Assembly (NCBI RefSeq): GCF_007829335.1
Contig: NZ_VIWO01000001.1
Coordinates: 1,921,153 to 1,985,152, forward strand
From: Chitinophaga polysaccharea
Lineage (GTDB): Bacteria > Bacteroidota > Bacteroidia > Chitinophagales > Chitinophagaceae
Direction: 5' to 3'
Length of the DNA: 64,000 nucleotides
Shown here: positions 35,173 through 44,737 of the stretch, piece after piece
How positions within the stretch are numbered: position 1 is the stretch's first letter
Layout of the letters: each line of letters opens with the position of its first letter
Made by a program: the position numbers and the translations under genes
The notes under the pieces: model-generated
The model's input: only the letters and a program-made list of their open reading frames with translations
Databases searched by the model: none
Told to the model about the DNA's origin: nothing

Positions 35173-38100
35173 ATGGATCTATCATTACTTTGCCAAAAAG
35201 CTAAAAGAAAAGAGCTACGGTGTCCTAAATTATTTCTTGTCATGAAACTGACTGCTGTTTTGATGTTGTTTGCCCTGTTGCAACTACATGCCGTTGGCTT
35301 TTCGCAGTCCATTACCATTTCTGCGAAGCGTATTACACTGGAAAAAGCATTCCATCTCATTGAACAACAAACTCCTTATTCCTTTCTATGGAATGGAAAG
35401 GTTTTAAACCAATCACAGGTCATTAACCTCCATGTAAAAGAAGCAACATTGGCGCAGGTGATGGACTTATGCCTCAAAGGTTTCAATTTGTCGTACAGAC
35501 TTAAAAACAACGTGGTGATGATCGAAAAGGCCAGACTCCCGGACCAGACAAACATTACAGGAGAGCGGGAGAAGATCATTGAAGTCAGCGGAACGATATA
35601 TGATGAGCATGGAATACCGGTTCCCGGCGTTGCTGTGGCAATCAAAGGAACGAGTAGAGGCATCCTGACCGATAATAACGGCCATTTCGTTTTAAAGGCG
35701 AAAGAGGGGGATGAAGTCATTGCCACTATGATCGGTTACAAACCTTTCAGTTTTAAAGCGGGAGAAGGTCAGCAATTGAAAATTCAGCTGGTGCCTTCTG
35801 TATCAGAGCTGGGAGAAGCCGTGGTAGTTGGATATGGCACGCAACGGAAGGAGAACCTTACAGGAGCAATAGGTATTATTAAAGGAGCTGCCTTGCAGGA
35901 CCGGCCCACATCGTCTCCCGCTAACCTGCTCCAGGGGTTGATACCAGGTTTAACGGTTGTTACCCAGGGAAGTTATCCCGGAGCCAGTTCTAACATAAAA
36001 ATCCGCGAGGCTTCTACCTGGGCGGGTTCAACAGATCCCCTGTATGTTATCGATGGCTTTGTTCGCGATGCGGCTACATTTGCGGCACTGAATCCCGCAG
36101 ATGTTGATAATATCAGCGTTCTCAAAGATGCCGCTTCAGCTGCTATCTATGGAATCAGGGGCGGTAACGGTGTTATCCTCGTAACGACTAAACAGGGAAC
36201 CGCAGAAAAAACGGTGATCTCCTACAGCGGCTCGTATACTGTTAACACGCGGACGGCAGTTCCGAGACTCATGAATGCGTATGAAAATTACAGTTTCGTT
36301 AATGATGCATTGAAGCAGCAAAATGTACCTGCAACTGATCCCAGGATCTATTCGCCTGATGAATTGGAATATTTCAAAACCCATTCCTACAACTGGCTCA
36401 AAGATACCTGGATCAATCCCTGGAATACGAGCCATAATTTATCTGTGAGTGGAGGTTCCAAGGTGGCCCGGTATTACATCTCAGGAGGATACTTCCGGCA
36501 ACAGGGGGCCACTGCCAACAACTTTTATAAATACAACCTCCTGGCTAAAATGGATGGTATGATAACAGCCAGGCTTTCCTACAATCTTACATTGAACGGT
36601 GAATGGGACAATGGCTCCCGTCCTTACTGGGCTTATGATGGTGGGGATATGAATTTGGCCAATATGTATAGCCGCCTCTTAATGGTAAATCCGGGCAGGC
36701 CCTCCTTTATCAACGGAATGCCGGTAGGAAATATGGATAATACAAATACAGCTAACCTCGCCCTGGGTAATGGTGGGTATACAAAACCAAACAACAGCCG
36801 TATCACGCCTTCCTTCCAGTTAAAGTATGATATACCAGGTATTCCTGGCTTGTCGGCGAAAGGAATATTTTCCTATAACAACACAAATTCGTATACCAAA
36901 TCGTGGCGTCAGGCTCCCTATATTTATTATTTTAAAACGGCAGGCGCGCATTCCCATATCATTACAGACCAGCTGGACTCTTCAATAGCGGGAGGCTACA
37001 AGGTACTGGACCAGGCCCAGTCTGCCGGGATAGGCGCTACTACGGGGCTTTCTGAGAGTTACGCTCAAACCTCCAATTACCAGCTGGACCTGATGCTGAA
37101 CTATGTGCATACTTTCGGCAACCACAATATTTCGATGACCGGCGGTTATGAACAGGCGGCATATAAAGGCCACCATTCAGAGGTGTCGGCTAATAATTTC
37201 CCTAACCCCGCATATCAGCAAATGAACGGCGGATCCCAGAACCCGCAGGACTGGGGAATTGGAGGAGATATTTATCAGCCTACTGCTTTTGCCTCGTGGT
37301 TGGGAAGGATGGATTATAATTACCGTTCAAAGTACATGCTGGGTATTACTTTCCGTGCAGATGGCTCCTATATTTTTCCTCCAAACAAAAGATGGGGATA
37401 TTTTCCTGCTGTTTCTGCAGCATGGAATATTGCCAGGGAAGGATTCTTCTCCGGTTGGGCGCATGGTGTGGATTTGCTGAAACTAAGGCTTTCCTATGGT
37501 GTTACAGGAACTGATAATACAGGGCCCTGGCAGTGGCAGCAGGCATATAATTTTAAAGCCAACTCCGGCCAGTATATTGGTAACGGCCTCGTGCCTGCTG
37601 TGGGTATGGGAGGCTCCGTTAATCCGGATATCACCTGGGAGAAAAATCATAGTTATAACGGGGGGCTTGATATAGGTATGGAAAACAGGCTATTATCGGG
37701 CAGTGTGGACGTATGGTATAAAAAAACAACAAATATCCTCGGTACGCGGAATGCTTCTGTTCCTAATACAGTTGGTGCCTCGCTACCCGCGGTTAACTAT
37801 GGAATTGCCGCTGCGCACGGAATTGAAATATCACTCAACCACGAAAGCCATATCGGGCAGCTCGCCTACCGGCTTGGCGTGAACTGGGCCGCTTCTTCAA
37901 ATAAGTATATCCAGGTTGACCAGGCTGCAAATGTCAGGGACTATCAGAACAAACTAGGCAATCCTATCAATGGACAAATAACCGGGTTTATCTGTGAAGG
38001 TATCATCCGTACACAAGACGATGTAGACAGAATTCTAAAAGAACATGGCAGCGGGTTTACCATTCTCGGTAATAAGCCCAGGCCCGGAATGCTGATGTAT

Positions 38101-38664
38101 AAGGATCTCCGCGGACCGCTTGGCGTTGATACACCCGACGGGAAGATTGATGATAATGATAAAACTACACTGGCTTATAATGGAACGCCCCGCGTTAACT
38201 ATGGTGTTAATGTTGGCGTAAACTGGAAGGGCTTTGATATTGCCGTTGTCTTTTCCGGGCTTGCCAATTACCAGATTTTGCCCGCTGAGTATTTCTATCG
38301 CCGCCCATACCCGGGGAATAATAACATGCTGATGTGGAAAGATGCCTGGACACCGGAAACCGCCAATACGGCAACTATGCCCAGTGCTGCCATGAGCAAG
38401 AGCTTCGGCGTTATCAACGCAGATCAACCTTCCGATTTCTGGTTGGTAAACGGCGCTTTCCTGCGTCTTAAATCGCTTGTCGTGAATTATAACCTGCCGG
38501 CAAAGTGGTTTAAAAACAGCCAGATCAGGGCGGCAAGAGCATATTTCAGCGGTGAAAATCTGTATCAATGGAAGCATAATAAAGATATAGATCCTGAGAT
38601 GACCAACTGGCAAATTTATCCGATTCTCAAAAGCTTCACTTTCGGCGTGAACGTGACCATGTAA
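35173..38664 (+). CDS. SusC/RagA TonB-dependent receptor with STN signalling domain, PUL 1
   Basis: 1163 residues. N-terminal extension then a signal peptide (~24-45, ending GFSQS); STN domain (~47-118; ITISAKRITLEKAFHLIEQQT), a carboxypeptidase-regulatory-like domain (~137-215; GTIYDEHGIPVPGVAVAIKGT), TonB plug (from ~217, VVVGYGTQRKENLTGAI; DPLYVIDGF; SAAIYGIRGGNGVILVTTK) and the beta-barrel ending SFTFGVNVTM. The STN domain marks a transducer type that contacts FecR, matching the sigma/FecR pair just upstream. It imports a glycan across the outer membrane together with the SusD encoded 19 bp downstream. The leader with its hairpin is conserved with the PUL 2 SusC gene. Confidence 0.96.
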   Translation: MDLSLLCQKAKRKELRCPKLFLVMKLTAVLMLFALLQLHAVGFSQSITISAKRITLEKAFHLIEQQTPYSFLWNGKVLNQSQVINLHVKEATLAQVMDLCLKGFNLSYRLKNNVVMIEKARLPDQTNITGEREKIIEVSGTIYDEHGIPVPGVAVAIKGTSRGILTDNNGHFVLKAKEGDEVIATMIGYKPFSFKAGEGQQLKIQLVPSVSELGEAVVVGYGTQRKENLTGAIGIIKGAALQDRPTSSPANLLQGLIPGLTVVTQGSYPGASSNIKIREASTWAGSTDPLYVIDGFVRDAATFAALNPADVDNISVLKDAASAAIYGIRGGNGVILVTTKQGTAEKTVISYSGSYTVNTRTAVPRLMNAYENYSFVNDALKQQNVPATDPRIYSPDELEYFKTHSYNWLKDTWINPWNTSHNLSVSGGSKVARYYISGGYFRQQGATANNFYKYNLLAKMDGMITARLSYNLTLNGEWDNGSRPYWAYDGGDMNLANMYSRLLMVNPGRPSFINGMPVGNMDNTNTANLALGNGGYTKPNNSRITPSFQLKYDIPGIPGLSAKGIFSYNNTNSYTKSWRQAPYIYYFKTAGAHSHIITDQLDSSIAGGYKVLDQAQSAGIGATTGLSESYAQTSNYQLDLMLNYVHTFGNHNISMTGGYEQAAYKGHHSEVSANNFPNPAYQQMNGGSQNPQDWGIGGDIYQPTAFASWLGRMDYNYRSKYMLGITFRADGSYIFPPNKRWGYFPAVSAAWNIAREGFFSGWAHGVDLLKLRLSYGVTGTDNTGPWQWQQAYNFKANSGQYIGNGLVPAVGMGGSVNPDITWEKNHSYNGGLDIGMENRLLSGSVDVWYKKTTNILGTRNASVPNTVGASLPAVNYGIAAAHGIEISLNHESHIGQLAYRLGVNWAASSNKYIQVDQAANVRDYQNKLGNPINGQITGFICEGIIRTQDDVDRILKEHGSGFTILGNKPRPGMLMYKDLRGPLGVDTPDGKIDDNDKTTLAYNGTPRVNYGVNVGVNWKGFDIAVVFSGLANYQILPAEYFYRRPYPGNNNMLMWKDAWTPETANTATMPSAAMSKSFGVINADQPSDFWLVNGAFLRLKSLVVNYNLPAKWFKNSQIRAARAYFSGENLYQWKHNKDIDPEMTNWQIYPILKSFTFGVNVTM

Positions 38665-38683
38665 ATACCTAAAACCGTTACTA

Positions 38684-40522
38684 ATGAAACTATTGTCATA
38701 TAAATTATTCTTGCTGGCATCCTGTATGGCGCTTGCCAGCTCCTGTAAAAAAATATTCGATGTGGAACGCCCCGGGGGAACTATCACCCCGGAAAAGCAA
38801 TGGAGCTCCCCGGATTTTATCAAAGGGTATGTAAATGGCTTTTATGGCTTTCTGCCTAACTGGAACAGATCAGAAGAAATTTCAGCGGAAGCTTATTCCG
38901 GCGGCAGTGGAGGGATCACATCCAGCAACAACTTTTTAACCGGGAAGTATACCAGTTCATCCGGCTATCCTGACCTGGTATGGGATTGGGGAGGCGTTCG
39001 TTCGCTGAATACATTCTTTGCCAATATTTCCAGTGTGAAAGCCACTGTAGTGGAATCTGATTTCAAATCTTTAGCCGGACAAGCATACTTTTTCAGGGCA
39101 TTCCTGTATTACAGGATGGTAAAAATATTGGGCGGAGTACCTATTATCACAGACGTACAAAATCCTTTCGCTGATGTGAATACGCTGATGGTAAAAAGAA
39201 ATACAACGCTGGAGTGTTTCGATTTTATATCGAAGCAGTTAGACAGCGCCATTCTGAACCTGCCGGTTTCATGGGGCCCCAACGACGTGGGAAGGATTAC
39301 CAAAGGCGCAGCTATGGCGGTAAAAGGGGAAGTGCTGCTATTGAAGGCAAGCCCGCTTTTCTGTAAAACGCCCAATGCAGGCTACTGGAAAGATGCCTTT
39401 GATGCGCTGACTGCCGCCAAAAAAGAACTGGATGCAGATGGTTATGGACTGTATACAGACAATACGGCGAAGCCAAATGAAAATATGTGGTACAATAAAG
39501 CCCAGGCTGCAAAAGAAATGGTGCTGTATGTCCGCTTCCACTATCCGGAAAGGACAAATGGCTTTGTGGCCGGACAACGCCCGAATTCGATATCTTCCGG
39601 CGCCGCCGGTGCATGTGACCCCACATGGGAGTTTGTGAAGGAATACCCGATGAATACCGGGCTTGACATTACAGACCCCGCTTCCGGCTATGATTCTACC
39701 GTATTCTGGAAAAACAGGGACCCAAGGTTTTACCAGGCCATTGTTTACAATGGGGCGCGCTACGATTTTGCAGACTATTCTCCAAGAGTACAATGGTTGC
39801 TGACCGGTATTGCAGGTGCAGATGAATATGGCACTTTAAACCGTACAGGTTTTTATTGCCGGAAGGGAATTGATACCACACTGGGTATTACCACTTTTGG
39901 TCATCAGGCTTTCGACTGGCCGATTATCCGGTATGCGGAGGTTTTACTGAACCTTGCTGAATCTGCCAATGAGATAGGTCGTGTTGCCGATGCCAGGGAT
40001 TACCTCATACAGATACGCCGTCGTGCCAATATTTTGCCCGGAACAGGCAACTATGGATTATCTCCGCTTGTTGGCGCTGACTATAATGCTACATTCAATG
40101 CCATTATGAAAGAAAAAGAAATTGAATTTGCATTTGAAGGTAAGCGCTTCTGGGATCTGCGCAGGAGGAGGATGTTATATGTGCTCAACAATATGGGAAC
40201 ACTTCATGGGTACGGACCTTACCTGAACGCGGCAAATGCCTCAACCATGTATGGCATAAACACGTCGCAGCCTGGAAGTGCAATAGGGGCGCAGATTTCA
40301 GCGCTTATGCTGAATCAATCTGCCGGCTTTGATCCTGATGCCTTCCTGAAAAATATTACCAGCTATAAATATGAAGCGATTGATAAATCGGCCACCAACC
40401 GGATAAGTATTCCCGAAGCCTATTATTTTGGGATGATAGATCCGCAATACATTCAGCAGAATAAAAACCTTCAGCAGAATATTGGTTGGGATAATGGAAC
40501 ATTTAACCCCGTGATACAATAA
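38684..40522 (+). CDS. SusD/RagB family outer-membrane lipoprotein, PUL 1
   Basis: 612 residues. Lipoprotein signal with lipobox ASSC. Family signatures: GQAYFFRAFLYYRMVKILGGVPIITD in pieces (the 'RAF.Y..l....GgvPii' element), WPIIRYAEVLLNLAESANE, and KEKEIEFAFEGKRFWDLRRRRM near the C-terminus. It is the surface glycan-binding partner of the SusC encoded upstream. The mature N-terminal part (FDVERPGGTITPE) and the length are normal. A 9-bp hairpin follows in the gap before GH92. Confidence 0.95.
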   Translation: MKLLSYKLFLLASCMALASSCKKIFDVERPGGTITPEKQWSSPDFIKGYVNGFYGFLPNWNRSEEISAEAYSGGSGGITSSNNFLTGKYTSSSGYPDLVWDWGGVRSLNTFFANISSVKATVVESDFKSLAGQAYFFRAFLYYRMVKILGGVPIITDVQNPFADVNTLMVKRNTTLECFDFISKQLDSAILNLPVSWGPNDVGRITKGAAMAVKGEVLLLKASPLFCKTPNAGYWKDAFDALTAAKKELDADGYGLYTDNTAKPNENMWYNKAQAAKEMVLYVRFHYPERTNGFVAGQRPNSISSGAAGACDPTWEFVKEYPMNTGLDITDPASGYDSTVFWKNRDPRFYQAIVYNGARYDFADYSPRVQWLLTGIAGADEYGTLNRTGFYCRKGIDTTLGITTFGHQAFDWPIIRYAEVLLNLAESANEIGRVADARDYLIQIRRRANILPGTGNYGLSPLVGADYNATFNAIMKEKEIEFAFEGKRFWDLRRRRMLYVLNNMGTLHGYGPYLNAANASTMYGINTSQPGSAIGAQISALMLNQSAGFDPDAFLKNITSYKYEAIDKSATNRISIPEAYYFGMIDPQYIQQNKNLQQNIGWDNGTFNPVIQ

Positions 40523-40548
40523 CCGGAATGCGGTAAACAGTACGTAAT

Positions 40549-40572
40549 GGCAGCACCTTAAATGGTGCTGCC
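40549..40572 (+). terminator. Hairpin between SusD and GH92 of PUL 1
   Basis: Perfect 9-bp stem (GGCAGCACC / GGTGCTGCC) with a TTAAAT loop, 26 bp after the SusD stop, followed by TCTTGTTGG. The weak T-tract suggests partial termination or 3'-end protection, giving less enzyme than transporter message. Confidence 0.55.
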
Positions 40573-40625
40573 TCTTGTTGGTATACACGGTACACAGGCC
40601 ATGAAATTTTAAGTGATTAATTTAT

Positions 40626-42644
40626 ATGAAAAAGTTGAGTTTAATTGTTGGAATACTGCTGATGTGGGTGGGCGGTTGTCAGTACATCTGCGCCCAGGGA
40701 GTATCGAGATATGTTAACTTGTTTATAGGTACCAGCGGCGACAATGGGCAGGTAGATCCGGCAGCATGCGTACCCTATGGAATGGTGAGAGTTTGCCCGG
40801 ATTCCAGGCCGCGAAGCCACAGCGGGTACGATTACGCCGTAACGGCCATATCCGGATTTTCTGTAAACCGGTTGTCGGGTATTGGCTGCGGAGGAAACGG
40901 AGGAAACTTTAGTATTAAACCTGCACAGAAAGACACCGGTTTACATATGTTGAAGAAAACAGAAAAGGCCTATCCAGGGTACTATGCGGTTGCATTAAAT
41001 AATGAAGTAAAAGCAGCGTTTACAGCTACGCACAATATTGCCGTTGAGCGCTTTTGGTATAAAAGAGGTAAGGAGGCTTTTATGACATTGAATGTGGCTT
41101 CGTCTTTTACTGGCGTATCGGATGTGCATTACGATATTATATCTGAAAGAGAGATAACAGGGTATGTGAAAACAGGCACCACCTGCGATGCCGGCACTTA
41201 CAAACTTTATTTTCATCTTTTTACCAACAAACCATTTAAAGTAATTTCCGAAACAAAACAACTAGTGGAGTGCTCCTTTGGCACAGCTGATAAAAGCCCG
41301 GTGGAAGTGAGGCTGGCAATATCGCCCATTAGCACTGAAACAGCAAAAATAGAGAATGAAAGACTGCGGCTAATTAGTTTCCGGAAAATAAAATTAAGAG
41401 CGGCTGTGCAATGGGAGGATATGCTGCGCCGTATAGCCGTTTCAGGTGGCAACAGGGAAGACCGGGAGTTATTTTATACCTCTTTATACCGCGTATTTTT
41501 AAGCCCCGTAAACACCGCATCATACGATGGACAGTTTTTAGCCACTGATGGTACGCTGCAAAAAGCCAGGGATGCTGTTTATTATAGTTCCTGGTCGATG
41601 TGGGATACGTATCATACAAAATTCCCGTTGATAACGTTATTGGATGCCGCCAGGATGAAAGATATCTGTTACTCCCTGTCGTTGCTATATTTATATGGAA
41701 AGAAGGGATGGGCGACCCCTTTCGAATCAACGCCCACCGTACGAACAGAGCACACCGCTGTGGTATTGCTGGATGCTTACAGGAAGGGGATTGCCGGGGT
41801 TGATTTAAAAATTCCATATGAAGGAATGAAAAAAGAAATGGAGGTACTGGAGATGAAAAGACCCGACCAGGTTTTTGAAACCTGTATTGATTTGTGGGCA
41901 ATGGGTAACATCGCCAGGGAAACTGGAAAAACCGACGACGCGTTGGCTTACGAAACCAGGGCGGCCAGATTATTTAATACAACGTGGAATAAGGAGTTTA
42001 AAATCATTGATAGCTCCTTTACGAAAATGCGGAATAATGGTTTGTACCAGGGCACCCGGTGGCAGTATCGTTGGGCATTACCACAGTATCTCGACACGAT
42101 GGCTGCTTCCGTTGGTGGTAAAAAGGTGTTGGCCGACCAGTTGAATTATTTTTTAACCCATAATTTAAATAACCAGGGGAACGAAGTGGGCATTCATATT
42201 CCCTTTATATTTAACAGGCTGGGACGTCCGGATTTATTGCAGCAAGTAGTAACGCAAATGCTTACCAGGGAAACAAAGCATCTTTATGGCGGTAATGCGG
42301 AGTATCCAAAGCCCGTAATAAGTAAAATATTTAAAGCCGATCCGGCTGGCTTCCTGCCCGAAATGGATGAAGATGATGGGGCCATGAGTGGTTGGTATGT
42401 GTTTGCAGCTATGGGGATTTATCCGCTGGTAGTGGGGGAACCAGTATATGAGATCAGCTCGCCATTATTTGATCACATTAGGGTAATGCTGGCCGATGGC
42501 AAATATTTAACTATAAAAACGGTTAACAGGCACACAAAAGATGAAACAATAAAGGAAGCCAGGTTTAATGGGAAAACCATCTCCAACTTCCAACTAAATC
42601 ATTGCCTGCTGGTGAAAGGGGGGCAGCTTGAATTGTGTTATTAA
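40626..42644 (+). CDS. GH92 family glycoside hydrolase (alpha-mannosidase type), divergent
   Basis: 672 residues, shorter than usual for GH92 (~740-790). Signal with a possible lipobox VGGC (Cys18). GH92 N-terminal domain: YVNLFIGTSGDNGQVDPAACVPYGMV, split here by SGF and LSGIGCGG; catalytic (alpha/alpha)6 part with SSWSMWDTYHTKFPL, EHTAVVLLDAYRKGI, GNEVGIHIPFIFNRLG, EDDGAMSGWYVFAAMGIYPL and YEISSPLF. GH92 enzymes are Ca2+-dependent exo-alpha-mannosidases. The segment usually reading 'GNEPDHHIPYLYN' is altered (first His missing), and 'GNDDxGqmSAWYV' reads EDDGAMSGWYV. Activity is probably kept but linkage preference may differ. It is the enzyme of PUL 1, next to SusD. Confidence 0.9.
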   Translation: MKKLSLIVGILLMWVGGCQYICAQGVSRYVNLFIGTSGDNGQVDPAACVPYGMVRVCPDSRPRSHSGYDYAVTAISGFSVNRLSGIGCGGNGGNFSIKPAQKDTGLHMLKKTEKAYPGYYAVALNNEVKAAFTATHNIAVERFWYKRGKEAFMTLNVASSFTGVSDVHYDIISEREITGYVKTGTTCDAGTYKLYFHLFTNKPFKVISETKQLVECSFGTADKSPVEVRLAISPISTETAKIENERLRLISFRKIKLRAAVQWEDMLRRIAVSGGNREDRELFYTSLYRVFLSPVNTASYDGQFLATDGTLQKARDAVYYSSWSMWDTYHTKFPLITLLDAARMKDICYSLSLLYLYGKKGWATPFESTPTVRTEHTAVVLLDAYRKGIAGVDLKIPYEGMKKEMEVLEMKRPDQVFETCIDLWAMGNIARETGKTDDALAYETRAARLFNTTWNKEFKIIDSSFTKMRNNGLYQGTRWQYRWALPQYLDTMAASVGGKKVLADQLNYFLTHNLNNQGNEVGIHIPFIFNRLGRPDLLQQVVTQMLTRETKHLYGGNAEYPKPVISKIFKADPAGFLPEMDEDDGAMSGWYVFAAMGIYPLVVGEPVYEISSPLFDHIRVMLADGKYLTIKTVNRHTKDETIKEARFNGKTISNFQLNHCLLVKGGQLELCY

Positions 42645-42680
42645 CGGGGGATTGCCCCCCGGCGGTACAGCGTACGATAT

Positions 42681-44522
42681 TCACTTTTGCTGAAGTAAAA
42701 AATCCACCCGCTTACTAAATTCCCGGTCTTCTAATCCGTGTTCTCTGAACCGAATCACACCATTTCTATCTATGAATATGGTGGCTGGAATACCATCTAC
42801 TTTATATTTATCTGCAACAGCGTTATCGTCGTACAGCGCATTAAAAGCATATTTATTTTTTGCGATGAAGTCTTTCATTTTTTGTTCCCTTTCCATTTGC
42901 GTATTGCCTGTTTCACTTTTATCCACGGCCAGGATTACCACTTCGGGGTTTGACTTATATTTATCATGCATTTCCTGGAGCTTAGGAAGTGAGGCTATGC
43001 AGGGCTGGCACCAGGTTGCCCAAAAATCCAGCACAATTATCTTTCCTTTGAGGTTAGAGAGCTTTGCACTGTTTCCATCGGGATATTTTAGATGAAATTC
43101 CGGCGCTGTTTCATTGAGCATCTTATTTGCCAAAGTTTTAACCATGGCGTCTTGCGCCTTTTTCCTAATGGCATCTAATTGCAGATCAATTTCCCGCTGA
43201 GGAACATTTAATTTTTGACTGGCAGATTTATACAATTCCGTGATTTTCGGATGCTCGTTGCTGGTAAGAAGACATGCTTCTGATAATATAACAACGTGCT
43301 CATATTTTTTTTCCTCGAACAGAAGCTGTAAATAATCTTCATTGGCCGAAACGTTTTGTCCATGAAGAATTTGATAGGAGGAATCAAAAGCCTGTAATGC
43401 CTGTGTGTTTTTTCCTTGTTTATGCAGTCCCAATGCATAAATATACTGCGCATTTCCTAAGGTCAGATCCCTATCTACACCGGCATATGCTACCTGGGCG
43501 GGAGTAGCATGATTAATCAAATCTATTTCTTTTTCAAGGAGGTGTACGGCTATCGGAAGTTTTTCGCCCTTCTCGATCATGGCTTTGGCAACCAGGGTGT
43601 ATTTGGTTAATGATTCCGGATCATATTTATCAATAAATTCAACTGCTTTTTCGAAAAACGCCTGGTGCAAACACACATTCACCATTCCTTCAATAAGCAT
43701 TTCCCTCGCTCCGGCAGGCATATTGGGAAAGTCGGTCAAAATGGCCGGAATTTCAGCAATAGCAAAGGATGGGCTTTCGCTGGTCATTAGTTTTTTCATT
43801 CTCTCTCTAAATGCTATTTCCCCTTTTGGGGTCGCCCTCATCAGGCTATCTTTTAACTGGACGATTTGATTTTCCATTTGTAGTCTGTCAAACCAGGGAA
43901 CGAGGTCTTTAACCAATTCCTTATTTTCTTTATTGGCATTATAAACGTCCAGCAGTTCTTTCTTAGCCATTTCTGTTTTACCGTTTTCCATCATTCGGGA
44001 CCATTTGTAAGAGAATGCGTCTATGTTACCAGGATAATACTTTAATTCATCTTTAAGATAGTTATCCTCGTCCTCAACGGACTTTTTTACGCTAAAGTCT
44101 TTTGTTCCGCCCATACTACATATATAAGCGCGGGCTAAGAACGCATCTTTTACCGGCTGACGGGCTGTATTGTAGAATACAAATCGCCAGGCCTTACCAC
44201 CATTGTCATCAACATGATCTTTTAGTTTGATCCTTACCAGGAAATGGACTGCCGTGGACGACAGTTTAAATTTTGCCGTCCATTTTTTGCCGGCTTGCAC
44301 CATTGTAATATTTTGAAGCTGTGGCGCCTCATGCATATTTACAGAAAGTATTTCTGCTGTGACCGGGGTTTCTGGTGTTGAATGAGCGAATCCCGTGGTA
44401 TATACGATTTCCAGCTCGTCTTGAGGTTTAGGGAATTTGGGGGTTAATTCCAGTTTCCCTGGTTGGGCAAACACCATGTGTTGAATTAGCACCAGTATTG
44501 TTATCGCTAATTTTCTTTTCAT
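42681..44522 (-). CDS. TlpA-like thioredoxin-fold protein, paralogue of the 1794-3599 gene
   Basis: 613 residues. Signal peptide ending FAQP; an Ig-like domain (~20-150; LELTPKFPKPQDELEIVYTT), a helical/TPR middle (~150-470) and a C-terminal thioredoxin domain with FWATWCQPC (Cys505, Cys508), KYKVDGIPATIFID (cis-Pro loop). Same layout and length as the gene at 1794, both next to Sus/GH genes. Periplasmic thiol-disulfide exchange is the expected activity. It faces the GH92 gene convergently (36-bp gap with a short C/G-rich hairpin at 42645-42661) and is divergent from the next GH92 gene at 44738. Confidence 0.9.
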   Translation of the reverse strand: MKRKLAITILVLIQHMVFAQPGKLELTPKFPKPQDELEIVYTTGFAHSTPETPVTAEILSVNMHEAPQLQNITMVQAGKKWTAKFKLSSTAVHFLVRIKLKDHVDDNGGKAWRFVFYNTARQPVKDAFLARAYICSMGGTKDFSVKKSVEDEDNYLKDELKYYPGNIDAFSYKWSRMMENGKTEMAKKELLDVYNANKENKELVKDLVPWFDRLQMENQIVQLKDSLMRATPKGEIAFRERMKKLMTSESPSFAIAEIPAILTDFPNMPAGAREMLIEGMVNVCLHQAFFEKAVEFIDKYDPESLTKYTLVAKAMIEKGEKLPIAVHLLEKEIDLINHATPAQVAYAGVDRDLTLGNAQYIYALGLHKQGKNTQALQAFDSSYQILHGQNVSANEDYLQLLFEEKKYEHVVILSEACLLTSNEHPKITELYKSASQKLNVPQREIDLQLDAIRKKAQDAMVKTLANKMLNETAPEFHLKYPDGNSAKLSNLKGKIIVLDFWATWCQPCIASLPKLQEMHDKYKSNPEVVILAVDKSETGNTQMEREQKMKDFIAKNKYAFNALYDDNAVADKYKVDGIPATIFIDRNGVIRFREHGLEDREFSKRVDFLLQQK

Positions 44523-44737
44523 ACAGCTATTAATTAAGTTTTTTATATTGAAAAGTACTTTGTATTACAAAGTAAATGAAAAAGATTGACTAATTTTATA
44601 CTCATATTTGACAAAAAACAATGCTTTTTTGACATTGTGAACAGATTGGTTTGCTAACAATAAAGGAATGAGCTTTTTTTTCTGAATATTTTAAATGCGT
44701 GGATACAATCAATCCCCCGGCGATTATATTTGTGTAT
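44523..44737. promoter_or_regulatory. Divergent promoter region between TlpA-like and GH92 genes
   Basis: 215 bp shared by two divergent genes. On the + strand TATATTTG at 44726-44733 fits the Bacteroidota -7 box TAnnTTTG and ends 4 bp before the ATG, which would give a nearly leaderless GH92 message. I did not find a matching -33 TTG at 19-21 bp, so confidence is low. Confidence 0.35.

Noticed and set aside
42645..42661. Terminator between the convergent GH92 and TlpA-like genes
   Set aside because: CGGGGG/CCCCCG hairpin has no T-tract on either side; noted only as a hairpin in the neighbouring gene entry.
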